Counted from the stretch's first letter, positions 1-9,320 are shown. The stretch: 64,000 nucleotides of DNA from Oscillospiraceae bacterium (GCA_017848115.1 JAGAKZ010000009.1:1-64000), one strand, 5' to 3'. The notes: generated by a model not told the origin, from the letters alone. A program made the numbers and translations.

Positions 1-124
1 AATATTCTATTTTATCAGCTAGCATTTGGTTGTATATAAATCTGACACAACCAAATGTTTTGGCAAATAAAACTTTTTGCTCTTCATTTGGATATATTCT
101 GAATTTATATGCTTTGTTCGCCAA
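1..124 (-). CDS. tnpB: TnpB-type RNA-guided nuclease of an IS200/IS605 element (5' end only)
   Basis: The minus strand reads from a TTG start at 122-124 through 41 codons to the window edge. The peptide starts M-ANKAYKFRIYPNEEQK and continues with GCVRFIYNQML, the hallmark N-terminus of TnpB/IS1341 proteins (KFRIYPN followed by R-F-[IV]-[YF]-N). A ribosome site AGGAAG lies 7 bases before the TTG. TnpB is the transposon-encoded, omega-RNA guided DNA nuclease ancestral to Cas12. The catalytic RuvC and zinc-finger parts, any tnpA, and the right end with the guide RNA lie outside the window, so activity cannot be judged. The gene reads in the same direction as the truncated ATPase upstream of it. 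Confidence 0.85.
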   Translation of the reverse strand, partial: MANKAYKFRIYPNEEQKVLFAKTFGCVRFIYNQMLADKIEY

Positions 125-275
125 AATTTCACTTCCTTTTTACTCCTTATATGTTTTAATGTACAATAATATTTAATTAATTTCAGTTTATCATATTATG
201 TTACTATTGTCAAGTGATGAAAATGGCGCAATTCATCCCCTCCCTAAGAGGAAGGGGACTTCTTGCAAATAGTGT
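125..275 (-). mobile_element. Putative left end of the IS200/IS605-type element
   Basis: Between tnpB and the ATPase gene are two overlapping hairpins: 237-257, a 9-bp stem with one G-T pair and a 3-base loop, and 216-221/232-237, a 6-bp stem. IS200/IS605 elements end in subterminal hairpins, recognised by the transposase, a short distance inside the cleavage site. Homology of the ATPase appears to end near 260-280, which would place the element boundary there. Boundary and target tetranucleotide are inferred, not demonstrated. Confidence 0.5.
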
Positions 276-1604
276 TAAATAATCCGTAAAAGCATTTTGT
301 ACACCTTCGGCATCACCGTTACGGAACATCATACAGAAATTATCGAGTTTAGAAAAATCTTTGCCTGCGTATTCCTTAAACCATTCATAAATCTGTATTC
401 TGAAAATTTTACGTACGCTTTCATTAGGGATAACCAACTCAAACGTATCAGTCGAAGGTAATGAAGCATGGGTAAGATAGCCTGTCATATACAGTACACT
501 CCATATATTTTCGACAGAGTCATACAATTCTCTGTACGTAAGCTCTGTATTAAGTTTTTTTGTGATAATTTCACCTGATATGAGTCGCTCTATTTCATCT
601 TTGGTTGTAGCTTTGGCAATTGAGATAAGGTGTCTGATAATATCATTTCCACTCGTATTTATCCAGTATGATTTCGGACTTGCATATGGGTTTGTAAGTA
701 ATTCATAGCAATGATTGAGGACATCCCATGGATTGTACACTTTTGTAAGACCAAAACTGTAACCGTTATACCAGAGCCCTGTTTCTTCGTATTTGTCAGA
801 TATATTATAGTAGTCGAGCATATCCCTTACTTCTTTATCTGTAAATCCGAAATATTGCGCAAACATAACATCGGCTACGGAAAATACTTTCATATTATTA
901 AGTCTGGTAAAAACACTTTCTTTTGAAATACGCAGACATCCGGTAAGTACTGCAAAGAAAAGGCTGTTATTTGTTTTGAGCACCTGACTTAAGGTATTTC
1001 TTATCAATGAGATCATTTCATCGTAATATCCGTACTGATGTGCTTTATCAAGAGGAACGTCATATTCGTCAATAAGGACAATTACTTTTTGGGTGTGATA
1101 CTTGTTGAGAAGTATTGAAAGGAATCTCAGACTGTCATCGGGTTCGATCGGCTCTATATCCATTTTGCAATATTGTTCAAATTTTATTTTTTCTATCACA
1201 CTGATATGAGGGCTGTTGCTAAGATAATCATGTCTGCGGAATTCTTCGGCAAGACAAGTACTCAGCATGTATCGGGCTCCGGAAAATGTGGTGTTTATGA
1301 CTCCTTTAAGGCTTAGGGAGATTACGGGGTATTTTCCCATGTGGGAGGTGCAGAGAGAGTTGTTTTGGGAGATATTAAGGTTTTGAAATATTGTGTGGTC
1401 GTGGTCAAGTTCGAAGAAGGTACGGAGCATATCCATGTTGAGTGTTTTGCCGAAACGGCGGGGACGGGTGAAGTGATTTATGGTTGATTTGTTTTCGAGA
1501 AGATCGGAGATGAAATTTGTTTTGTCTACGTAGTACATGTTCTGGGTGAGTATGTCGGTGAAGGTTTCCATACCGATGGGTAATGACTTTTTGAGTGGGG
1601 GCAT
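210..1604 (-). CDS. AAA-ATPase-like protein, C-terminal PD-(D/E)XK nuclease domain cut off
   Basis: The 464-residue product matches the AAA-ATPase-like family (Pfam 09820) that normally ends in a PD-(D/E)XK nuclease domain (DUF1703). Visible motifs: the family opener YYVDKT near residue 24, a Walker-A-like RPRRFGKT at 47-54, and Walker B VIVLIDEYD at about 174-182. Family members usually run past 500 residues; here the last roughly 20 residues (LPLREGMNCAIFIT) are encoded by the hairpin region of the neighbouring IS, so the nuclease domain is missing. I chose the ATG at 1604 because AGGAAG lies 7 bases upstream; a GTG three codons earlier overlaps that site. The biological role of the family is not established; it is often multicopy in Ruminococcus and Bacteroides genomes. 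Confidence 0.8.
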   Translation of the reverse strand: MPPLKKSLPIGMETFTDILTQNMYYVDKTNFISDLLENKSTINHFTRPRRFGKTLNMDMLRTFFELDHDHTIFQNLNISQNNSLCTSHMGKYPVISLSLKGVINTTFSGARYMLSTCLAEEFRRHDYLSNSPHISVIEKIKFEQYCKMDIEPIEPDDSLRFLSILLNKYHTQKVIVLIDEYDVPLDKAHQYGYYDEMISLIRNTLSQVLKTNNSLFFAVLTGCLRISKESVFTRLNNMKVFSVADVMFAQYFGFTDKEVRDMLDYYNISDKYEETGLWYNGYSFGLTKVYNPWDVLNHCYELLTNPYASPKSYWINTSGNDIIRHLISIAKATTKDEIERLISGEIITKKLNTELTYRELYDSVENIWSVLYMTGYLTHASLPSTDTFELVIPNESVRKIFRIQIYEWFKEYAGKDFSKLDNFCMMFRNGDAEGVQNAFTDYLTLFARSPLPLREGMNCAIFIT

Positions 1605-1659
1605 GTTTATCACTTCCTGTTGAGGGTTTTGAGTATGAGGTATATAATTATATTATACA

Positions 1660-1715
1660 ATAAAAAGCCCGGAAATTCTACTGGGCACAATTATTTTTGT
1701 GGGTAGAAATCCGGG
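1660..1715 (-). terminator. Terminator at the end of the glycan cluster
   Basis: A long imperfect inverted repeat (arms around 1667-1682 and 1700-1715) is followed on the minus strand by five T residues. It lies just after the stop of the GNAT gene and before the ATPase gene, so it should end the 18-kb glycan transcription unit. Confidence 0.7.
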
Positions 1716-1724
1716 TAAATTCTA

Positions 1725-2189
1725 TTAATACTTTCTGACATTCAAATTTTTGACTAGTTTATAAAGTGTATCGCTTTCATAATCAGTATCAATTACAAAT
1801 CCTGACTTTTGATATGTTTTTATAGAAGCAATATTATTCTTCTTCGTAGTAAGCCAACAAGAATTAATGTTTTTGGATACACAATACTCAAAATATTCAT
1901 TAAGCAGTTTGGTTGCAATACCTCTTCCTCTTAAATCTGAAGAAACAAATACTTGTGTTATATAAGAACAATTATCTGATAAGTTATTGGTATACCCAGC
2001 TACCAGCCCAACTATATTACCATCGTACAATTGATATGCAATCGTTGCTTTTTCTGATAGTTTTTTTGCATACTCTTTAATTGTCATATTATTCTTAATA
2101 ACCTGAACATAAAAAAAATCATAAGCCTCTTCAGTCATAAATTCTAATAACTGCTCAACTGATAGTTTACCATCACTAATCATAACCAT
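1725..2189 (-). CDS. GNAT family N-acetyltransferase
   Basis: A 154-residue GNAT-fold protein: the acetyl-CoA pyrophosphate loop is seen as VSSDLRGRGIATKLL near residues 87-101, followed by the typical NIASIKTYQKSGF stretch near 120-132. Such enzymes move an acetyl group from acetyl-CoA to an amine. It is the last gene of the glycan cluster, 8 bases after the ATP-grasp gene, so an amino sugar or an attached amino acid is the likely acceptor (inference). The first ATG has an AAGGAG only 4 bases upstream; Met3 (start 2183) would have better spacing and is a possible alternative start. Confidence 0.8.
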   Translation of the reverse strand: MVMISDGKLSVEQLLEFMTEEAYDFFYVQVIKNNMTIKEYAKKLSEKATIAYQLYDGNIVGLVAGYTNNLSDNCSYITQVFVSSDLRGRGIATKLLNEYFEYCVSKNINSCWLTTKKNNIASIKTYQKSGFVIDTDYESDTLYKLVKNLNVRKY

Positions 2190-2197
2190 TTCGCTCC

Positions 2198-3403
2198 TTA
2201 TTTCAACAAAACAAATATTTTATCTTCAAGATTTTCACAAATTTCTTTTTGAATGTCATAACTTTCAAAAGCTAAATTTACAAAGCCAACAACGTCTGTA
2301 GCATTTGTACACTTATTCACTATATCTCCATATTTTTTTGTTTCTTCTAATTTTACAACATACTTTTTTACATCATCACTCAAAAAAATTCCATTATATA
2401 TTCCATCGGAATAACTAAATACAGGATGTCTTGATACATAATTACATTTTCTTTTATAATTCTTTAAAAAATTATAATATTCGAAATCTCCAACACATGT
2501 AGTTACAAGCAATTTATACATATCAATACCACAATGTTGTTCTACTAAAAATGGTATAGAATTACCACCCTGTCTTGGATTAATTTCAATAACAAAAAGT
2601 TCGTTTTCTTTTGTAAAATACATTTCAATATTAAATTCACCATAAATAATACCTGCTGATTTCAAAATTTTAGAAATTGTATTTTTTATTATTTCCATTT
2701 TATAAGGTTCAAGAACTAATGGAAACGATTGAGTCATAGGAACCATTGGAGCATACTTACTTCTAATGGAAAAAAATAATCCATCCCACAATATATCATC
2801 GTTAAAGACAAATATATCGCCATCTAACAACTTTAAGTCCGGCATTTCTACATATTGCTCAATCGACACTTCATCATTTCTTGAAAATTTTCTACAATCA
2901 AAAAAAATATCTCTCAATTCTTTTTCATCATAATACTCAACCTTACATGTTCCCCGGCTTCCGGATGACTCTACTGGTTTTATTATTATAGGATATATCA
3001 ATTCAGAAGCTTTCTTTATAAAGTCATTCAAATTATTTACTACACAATGTTTGGGCGCATAAACACCTATTTTTTCTTGTAACACTCTAAATTTGTCTTT
3101 TGAAATTAAAGTTTCACAACTAGATACACTATTGCCTATAAGTCCTAACTTTTCTGAAACAAAAGACACTATTGGCATAGCCGGTTCTGAATTAGAGATT
3201 ATACCATCTATATTTTCTTTAATAGCAACATCTAAGACTGCTTCTTTATCTAATGTACTTATCATGTAATGTTTATCAGATAAAATTACTCCAGGATTAT
3301 CACTAGTCCAGTCACAAAGAATAACTTTGTATCCTTCATTTTTGGCATGTTCAATTAAAGGCACCTGATTTATAGTACCACCTAAAATTAATATTTTTTT
3401 CAT
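2198..3403 (-). CDS. ATP-grasp carboxylate-amine ligase-like protein (copy 2)
   Basis: A 401-residue ATP-grasp protein. The N-terminus KKILILGGT is the nucleotide-fold pre-ATP-grasp domain; IKPVESSGSRG near 142-152 is the ATP-binding loop; FVIEINPRQGGN near 275-286 holds the metal-binding E and N residues. The fold joins a carboxylate to an amine or thiol through an acyl-phosphate at the cost of ATP. It lies 25 bases after an aminotransferase-like gene, with a second ATP-grasp gene before that. The substrate cannot be read from sequence; linking an amino acid or other acid to an amino sugar of the exported glycan is the most economical guess. Confidence 0.82.
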   Translation of the reverse strand: MKKILILGGTINQVPLIEHAKNEGYKVILCDWTSDNPGVILSDKHYMISTLDKEAVLDVAIKENIDGIISNSEPAMPIVSFVSEKLGLIGNSVSSCETLISKDKFRVLQEKIGVYAPKHCVVNNLNDFIKKASELIYPIIIKPVESSGSRGTCKVEYYDEKELRDIFFDCRKFSRNDEVSIEQYVEMPDLKLLDGDIFVFNDDILWDGLFFSIRSKYAPMVPMTQSFPLVLEPYKMEIIKNTISKILKSAGIIYGEFNIEMYFTKENELFVIEINPRQGGNSIPFLVEQHCGIDMYKLLVTTCVGDFEYYNFLKNYKRKCNYVSRHPVFSYSDGIYNGIFLSDDVKKYVVKLEETKKYGDIVNKCTNATDVVGFVNLAFESYDIQKEICENLEDKIFVLLK

Positions 3404-3428
3404 AAATATTTTTCCTTATCCTCCTTAA

Positions 3429-4382
3429 TCACTGTAAAAGTGCACTATTGACAGCATCAATAATCACATCCATATCATTTTTATCATATCTTTGATCAAC
3501 TGGAAGTGGAAGAATGTTACTTGCATAATCATATTCCAATTCAAAGGCATCTCTATGTTCAAATACATCTGGCCATAAAGTAGGAATATAAATTTTTTTC
3601 TCCTGAAGTCTCTTGCGTACTTCCATACCATTTTTTATATATAGTGGATACATGAATGCACCATCAGGAATTATCAAATTGAGCTGATTTATTTTTATAA
3701 AAGCATTATTAAGATATACAAAATTTTCTGTTCTACGTTTCATAACACTATTATAGTCTACTGCATGTAATAAATTATCTGTTAACTTTGACATCTTCTT
3801 TATAGATTCATTTTTAAAAAAATTATTATTTTCAGAAGCCTGCATATAAAAATCTGATGCATTTCTTTCAAATCTTCCAAGAACAAATGTCATTCTTTCA
3901 AAAGATTCATCAAATTCAAGTTCTTCTGAAAATTTAGTATTCGTATATAAAAATGCACCATCAGAAACTCCAAAAAATTTTCTACATGTATATAGTGTGT
4001 CAACTCCAGTAATAGGCATTTGAAAATACGCCTGAGCATTATCAATAATAATTCGGTCATACTTTAATAAAAATTGCTTAATTATTTCATTATTCAACTG
4101 ACCATAATAATTAACTATATACAACCATTCGTTATCATCTAGAACAATATCCTCAGGTAAAAAATCAGGAGTAATAGAATAACTTGAAACAATTACTTTT
4201 TCTCTCTCACAAGTTTCTCTAACAGAATCGCAAAGAAATCTAGGAATTTTTATTTTTTGAATTTTTTTTGCTTTGATAAGATATGCTAGTGCATTTCTAC
4301 CACAATTTAAAGCTACTGCTCCTTCATGCAACATAGGCATATTAAACTTTTCCAGTTCAAGATATCCACCAATTTCTTTCAT
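3429..4382 (-). CDS. DegT-like PLP-dependent aminotransferase homologue (short form)
   Basis: A 317-residue protein related to DegT/DnrJ/EryC1/StrS sugar aminotransferases but about 50 residues shorter and strongly diverged. NCGRNALAYLI near 27-37 corresponds to the phosphate-binding start, IIIDNAQAYF near 109-118 to the PLP-ring D/Q region, and RKFFGVSDGA near 132-141 supplies the lysine expected to hold PLP. Start 4382 has GAGGAG at good spacing. It lies between two ATP-grasp genes (12 and 25 bases away), so the three are probably co-translated and act on one compound. Its amino acceptor may not be a nucleotide sugar. Confidence 0.7.
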   Translation of the reverse strand: MKEIGGYLELEKFNMPMLHEGAVALNCGRNALAYLIKAKKIQKIKIPRFLCDSVRETCEREKVIVSSYSITPDFLPEDIVLDDNEWLYIVNYYGQLNNEIIKQFLLKYDRIIIDNAQAYFQMPITGVDTLYTCRKFFGVSDGAFLYTNTKFSEELEFDESFERMTFVLGRFERNASDFYMQASENNNFFKNESIKKMSKLTDNLLHAVDYNSVMKRRTENFVYLNNAFIKINQLNLIIPDGAFMYPLYIKNGMEVRKRLQEKKIYIPTLWPDVFEHRDAFELEYDYASNILPLPVDQRYDKNDMDVIIDAVNSALLQ

Positions 4383-4393
4383 ATCTTCTCCTC

Positions 4394-5593
4394 TTATTTC
4401 AGAACAACCTTTACATATTTACTTTGATTATTTAATATCTCCTCTAACTGTTTCTGTTCATCAAAACGAAGCACCAACGTTCCTATAGCCTCATTAGCAC
4501 CTGAAAAGCCACCTACTTCTGTCCCCGTTTCAATCCATAAATCACGTTCTACAATATTTTTACTAAGCTCATCTGAAACCCAAAGCGAATCAAAAATTCC
4601 TGACTTCTCACTATGCAAAATAATCTCTGCCCAACAACCATCATATGGTTTCTGTTCCATATCTATTATCGGTTCTCCGACTGCTGCACGCACTGCATTC
4701 GTAATAAGATCTACTCCTGTTGCATAACGCAACATCTCAGCAAGTCGATTACCGCCTCCTCGTGGAGACACTTCCATAATATACGCCTTGCCATTGGTGC
4801 ATTCTCTTACCTCAATATTATAAATCGATGTTTTCATATCCAAAAGTTTCAATAACCTTTGAATCTCATCTTTCAGTTCCTTTCTATGTTCTTCAGAAAT
4901 TGTACTCGGCCAACTATAAGCCGATGGTGTATATGGATTTTCACAATTTTCATCAAAACGTTGAGCTGAAAAAGAAACAAATTTCAATTCTCCATCTACT
5001 GAAAAACTATCTGTGTCTGAAGAATGTCCAGATTTTTCAAGAAAATCCTCGATAATAAATTCACTGCTATGCGAAAATGAAATAGCATACTCAATACTTC
5101 TACGAAGATCTTCAGGATTTTCTACACGAGTAACACCTTTACTTCCAGCAGAATCTGTTGGTTTTACAATAACTGGCCAATTAAAATAATCTACATCTTC
5201 TAACGCTTCATCTATTGATGTATACCCTTTTGCATTTGGAACAGCAAAATTATTATCTTTTAAAAATTTACGAAATTTACCTTTATTCTGCAGAATACTT
5301 ACAGACTCATAAGAACCACTATGCGGAAGTCCCAATTTCTCTGCAACATATGCTGCCGTTGCAACACCTGGATCACACGCAAATGACATTATACCATCAA
5401 TTTTAAGTTCTCTGGCTTTATTTAGTACAGCCTCCTTATCAATAATACTTACATTACAATATTCATCTGAATACTTATGAGCAATATTATCAGGAAGATA
5501 ATCACAAGTAATTACATAATATCCAAGACTATGTGCCGACTTAATAACCGGTAATATATAACGTGAACCACCAAGTAATAATAACTTTTTCAT
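4394..5593 (-). CDS. ATP-grasp carboxylate-amine ligase-like protein (copy 1)
   Basis: A 399-residue ATP-grasp protein, a diverged paralogue of the one at 2198-3403. It begins KKLLLLGGSRYILP, has VKPTDSAGSKGVTRV near 141-155 as ATP loop, and AYIMEVSPRGGGNR near 274-287, where family members usually have E-x-N-x-R; here the asparagine is replaced by serine and a later N follows. The two copies share architecture along their whole length, which points to an old duplication with different substrates. It follows the DegT aminotransferase gene by about 55 bases. Confidence 0.82.
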   Translation of the reverse strand: MKKLLLLGGSRYILPVIKSAHSLGYYVITCDYLPDNIAHKYSDEYCNVSIIDKEAVLNKARELKIDGIMSFACDPGVATAAYVAEKLGLPHSGSYESVSILQNKGKFRKFLKDNNFAVPNAKGYTSIDEALEDVDYFNWPVIVKPTDSAGSKGVTRVENPEDLRRSIEYAISFSHSSEFIIEDFLEKSGHSSDTDSFSVDGELKFVSFSAQRFDENCENPYTPSAYSWPSTISEEHRKELKDEIQRLLKLLDMKTSIYNIEVRECTNGKAYIMEVSPRGGGNRLAEMLRYATGVDLITNAVRAAVGEPIIDMEQKPYDGCWAEIILHSEKSGIFDSLWVSDELSKNIVERDLWIETGTEVGGFSGANEAIGTLVLRFDEQKQLEEILNNQSKYVKVVLK

Positions 5594-5648
5594 AAAAAAA
5601 TTATTCCTTTCTATTTTATCAAGATAAACACTCTTTTAAATTATTCTA

Positions 5649-6761
5649 CTATTTCTTGCCTAAAGATAATATTACATCACATATCCTATCCACATCATCA
5701 ATGCTCAAATCTGCATACAATGGAAGAGTTAATACTCTATTACTTATATACATTGCAATAGGTGTAGCAGCAGCATAAGAATTATGAAAACACTCAAACG
5801 AACTTGTAAGTGGATAAAAATATTTTCTAGCACCTATTCCAGCATTATTTAATGCTACAAAAACCTCATTACGACTTGAACCAAACTTTTTCTCATCAAA
5901 TACAACCGGAAAATATGCATAATTAGATTTTACATCTTTCTGATAATCACATAATATAATACCATTAATATCTGATAACCGTAATCGATAATGTTCTACA
6001 GCTTTCTTACGTTTTTTGACCTCATCATCAATATGACGTAAATTACAAATTCCCATAGCTGCCTGAAATTCATTCATCTTTGCATTTCCGCCTACAAAAA
6101 CAACTGATTCCTGTCCATGAATTCCAAAGTTTTTCATGTCATTAAGAATTTGAACTAAGGAATCATCTTTAAAACAGATTGCTCCACCTTCTATCGTATT
6201 AAAAACCTTGGTAGCATGAAAACTGAACATTGATGCATCGCCTAAAGACGCAACGTTCTTCCCTTTATATTCAACACCAAATGCATGTGCAGCATCATAT
6301 ATAACTTTTAATTCATATCTATTTGCAATTCGTTCTATCTCTTTCACATTACATATATTGCCATAAACATGAACAGGTACAATTGCACTTGTTTTATCAG
6401 TAATTAAACTCTCTATCTTTGAAACATCTATTGTATAGTCTTCTTCGTTTATATCACAGAAAACAGGAACAAGGCCATTTCTTACAATAGCATGAGTAGT
6501 TGAAGCGAATGTAAACGGAGTTGTTATTACTTCACTGCCCTTAGGAAGATTCATCGCTGCTAGTATATTTTCAAGTGCGAGATGTCCGTTCGTATATAAA
6601 ATCACATGGGGAACATCTAATTTTTTTTCTAATTCATCTTGTAACTTTTGGTGTTTTACACCCATATTAGTAAGCCAGTGACTCTCCCATAATTCTTTAA
6701 TTTCTTCACAATACTCCTCATATGAAGGCATTGAAGATCGTGTTACAAGGATATTTTTCAT
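5649..6761 (-). CDS. DegT/DnrJ/EryC1/StrS family sugar aminotransferase
   Basis: A 370-residue PLP enzyme that transfers an amino group to a keto-sugar nucleotide. Seen: TNGHLALENIL (phosphate contact), FTFASTTHAIVRNG, VIYDAAHAFG near 150-159 and the PLP lysine in SFHATKVFNTIEGGA near 180-194. With RfbA and RfbB in the same cluster the likely substrate is a dTDP-4-keto-6-deoxyhexose (or its 3-keto isomer). Start at the ATG 6761, preceded by GGAG at 8 bases; a TTG six codons upstream has no such site. Whether it aminates C3 or C4 cannot be decided here; no ketoisomerase gene is visible, which favours C4. Confidence 0.88.
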   Translation of the reverse strand: MKNILVTRSSMPSYEEYCEEIKELWESHWLTNMGVKHQKLQDELEKKLDVPHVILYTNGHLALENILAAMNLPKGSEVITTPFTFASTTHAIVRNGLVPVFCDINEEDYTIDVSKIESLITDKTSAIVPVHVYGNICNVKEIERIANRYELKVIYDAAHAFGVEYKGKNVASLGDASMFSFHATKVFNTIEGGAICFKDDSLVQILNDMKNFGIHGQESVVFVGGNAKMNEFQAAMGICNLRHIDDEVKKRKKAVEHYRLRLSDINGIILCDYQKDVKSNYAYFPVVFDEKKFGSSRNEVFVALNNAGIGARKYFYPLTSSFECFHNSYAAATPIAMYISNRVLTLPLYADLSIDDVDRICDVILSLGKK

Positions 6762-6792
6762 ATTTTTCGCTCCAATCAAACAATAATAAAAA

Positions 6793-8259
6793 CTATGCTT
6801 TTTTCTTATGCACTATCTTCTTTATCATTGAAAGAAGATATGTAAAACACTCTAATTTAAACAACCATGCTATTAACGGATATACAATCATTCCCACTGC
6901 TACTTGAATAATCAGTGTAGGTAAAGATGACAAATTCAAAAATGTTATACAATACACAACAACTCCCATAACAAGTGATATTAACGCAGATGGTAAGATA
7001 TCTTTCATCTGTTCAAAATAACTATAATTCAAAAATTTATTATTAGGCGAAGCATTTACAAAACATGAAATTAATGTTGTAAATGCACCACCTAAAGCAA
7101 TTGCTAATGGTGAATCAAAACAAAGAACTGTAATTAATAAAACAATAAGACCATATGATTTCTTTATAACTTCTAACTTTAAAAACTGATCACTTCGTCC
7201 CTGAGCATTCAATGCCTGAAGGTTTGCTGTATGTATAGGATAAAATGCAAAAGTAAAACAATAAACTCTAAGATATGGAACACAAGGAAGCCATTTATCT
7301 GTTAAAACTAAAGAAATTAATGGTTCTGCAACAACAGCAAGTCCCATTACTAATGGGAATATTATAAATGAACTTGTTACAATAGAACGTCTCATCATTG
7401 ATTTCATACGTTCTTTATTATCTTGTTCTTTTGAAAGTGCAGGAAGCATTACACTTTGAATAGAACCGTTTATATTATTCACCAACAATTCCGGAAACTG
7501 TTTTCCTCTATTATAATACCCTAATGTACTTGAATCATATTCCTTGCCTATAACTAAACTACGCAATTCTCTATATAAAGTATCCAAAAGACTGGAACAC
7601 AGAAGCTTCCAACCAAATGAAAATAAAATCTTTACTCTATCAAACTCAAATACTTTCATAGGTCTCCACTTTACTACCAATAGCATAAGCAAACATATAG
7701 AAACCTGATTAGAAATTTGCTGTCCCACTAAAGCCCATACACCAAATCCCATACTTGCCATAACGATACCTACTGTACCCGAAATTATTACAGCACCTAT
7801 AGTACAATACATAAGTTTTTTAAACTGCATTTCACGCGCTATCTTTGCGTTCTGTATTGAATTAAAAGCACCAGGAATCAGTATTAGTGCCAAAACTCTA
7901 AGTACTTGTTTTAATTGTGGCATCTCATAAAAATCAGCAATAAACGGTGATGCGATAAATAATACTCCATATAAAAATACTGCTATTCCTAAACTCAAAT
8001 AAAATACAGAAGAATAATCTTTTTCTGTAACATCTTTTCTTTGTATAAGAGCAGTATTAAAACCACTTTGAACAAAAACCTGAGATATAGTTATAAATAT
8101 AGTAAGTAGTGTTAGTACACCATAATCACTTGGATCAAGTATACGAGCTAAAATTATCTGTACTATAAAAGCGATGCCTTGATGTCCGCAACGTTCTAAA
8201 AATTTAAATATTAATGATTGTATAATATTCTTTTTTGTATCTGCCTTATTATCACCCAT
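6793..8259 (-). CDS. Wzx-like lipid-linked oligosaccharide flippase (MOP superfamily)
   Basis: About 488 residues with repeated hydrophobic segments (12-14 membrane spans). The N-terminal run LARILDPSDYGVLTLLTI is the signature of polysaccharide biosynthesis family exporters (Wzx/RfbX). It should flip the finished undecaprenyl-linked repeat unit across the membrane before polymerisation by the EpsG-like protein of this cluster. ATG 8259 is directly preceded by an in-frame GTG (8262), either could start. No Wzz/Wze/Wzd chain-length genes and no initiating phosphoglycosyl transferase are in the window, so those must be elsewhere. Confidence 0.9.
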   Translation of the reverse strand: MGDNKADTKKNIIQSLIFKFLERCGHQGIAFIVQIILARILDPSDYGVLTLLTIFITISQVFVQSGFNTALIQRKDVTEKDYSSVFYLSLGIAVFLYGVLFIASPFIADFYEMPQLKQVLRVLALILIPGAFNSIQNAKIAREMQFKKLMYCTIGAVIISGTVGIVMASMGFGVWALVGQQISNQVSICLLMLLVVKWRPMKVFEFDRVKILFSFGWKLLCSSLLDTLYRELRSLVIGKEYDSSTLGYYNRGKQFPELLVNNINGSIQSVMLPALSKEQDNKERMKSMMRRSIVTSSFIIFPLVMGLAVVAEPLISLVLTDKWLPCVPYLRVYCFTFAFYPIHTANLQALNAQGRSDQFLKLEVIKKSYGLIVLLITVLCFDSPLAIALGGAFTTLISCFVNASPNNKFLNYSYFEQMKDILPSALISLVMGVVVYCITFLNLSSLPTLIIQVAVGMIVYPLIAWLFKLECFTYLLSMIKKIVHKKKA

Positions 8260-8277
8260 CACAATACGTTCCTTCTT

Positions 8278-9306
8278 TTAAATACGCCCCTTTTTAACGT
8301 ACATTTTATCATAATAGCTCTGATATTCACCTGATATAATATCTTGCCACCATTTCTTATTATCAAGATACCACTGTATAGTCTGCTTTATACCATCTTC
8401 AAACTTAGTTTCCGGCAACCATCCAAGCTCATTATGAATCTTTGTAGGATCAATAGCATATCTCATATCATGCCCCGGACGATCTGTTACATATGTAATA
8501 AGACTTTCCGGCTTACCTAATTCTTTCAGAATAGTCTTAACTACATCAAGATTTGACTTTTCATTATGACCACCAATATTATAAACCTCGCCCACACGAC
8601 CTTTACGCATAACAAGATCAATAGCTTTACAGTGATCTTTTACAAATAACCAGTCACGAACATTTTCACCTTTTCCATAAACAGGAAGCGGCTCATCTGC
8701 CAACGCTCTGCTTATCATAAGTGGTATAAGCTTCTCCGGAAAATGATACGGACCATAATTATTAGAACATCTTGTAACCGAAACCGGAAGCCCATATGTT
8801 CTATAATAAGCAAGAACAAGTAAATCTGCTCCTGCCTTTGATGAACTATAAGGACTGCTAGTATGAATAGGTGTTTCTTCTGTAAAGAACAAATCTGGTC
8901 TGTCAAGTGGTAAATCTCCGTATACTTCATCAGTTGACACCTGATGATATCTTTTTATACCATATTTACGACATGCATCCATCAATACCTGAGTACCTAT
9001 AATATTTGTCTGCAAAAATATACCCGGATCTTCTATCGAACGATCAACATGAGATTCTGCAGCAAAGTTTACAACTATATCAGGCTTTTCTTCTTCAAAA
9101 AGCTTTTCAACAGCTTCTCTGTCAGCAATATCTGCTTTTACAAAACGAAAATTAGGATTTTTCATCGCATCCTCAAGTGTTGAAAGATTACCTGCATATG
9201 TAAGCTTATCCAAACATATTATTCTATCTTCAGGATGTTCCTCAAGCTGAAGATAAACAAAATTTGCACCTATAAATCCGGCTCCACCGGTTACAATAAT
9301 AGTCAT
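8278..9306 (-). CDS. rfbB: dTDP-glucose 4,6-dehydratase
   Basis: A 342-residue short-chain dehydrogenase converting dTDP-glucose to dTDP-4-keto-6-deoxyglucose with bound NAD. TGGAGFIG at 6-13 binds the cofactor, STDEVYGDL near 125-133 carries the T-D-E catalytic residues, and PYSSSKAGAD holds the Y-x3-K pair; RCSNNYGPYHFPEKLIPL is diagnostic for RfbB/RmlB. Length and start (good GGAGAGG site) are standard. It follows rfbA by 14 bases. No rfbC or rfbD is present, so the product is probably fed to the DegT aminotransferase rather than to rhamnose. Confidence 0.97.
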   Translation of the reverse strand: MTIIVTGGAGFIGANFVYLQLEEHPEDRIICLDKLTYAGNLSTLEDAMKNPNFRFVKADIADREAVEKLFEEEKPDIVVNFAAESHVDRSIEDPGIFLQTNIIGTQVLMDACRKYGIKRYHQVSTDEVYGDLPLDRPDLFFTEETPIHTSSPYSSSKAGADLLVLAYYRTYGLPVSVTRCSNNYGPYHFPEKLIPLMISRALADEPLPVYGKGENVRDWLFVKDHCKAIDLVMRKGRVGEVYNIGGHNEKSNLDVVKTILKELGKPESLITYVTDRPGHDMRYAIDPTKIHNELGWLPETKFEDGIKQTIQWYLDNKKWWQDIISGEYQSYYDKMYVKKGRI

Positions 9307-9320
9307 ACTTCCCTCTCCTA

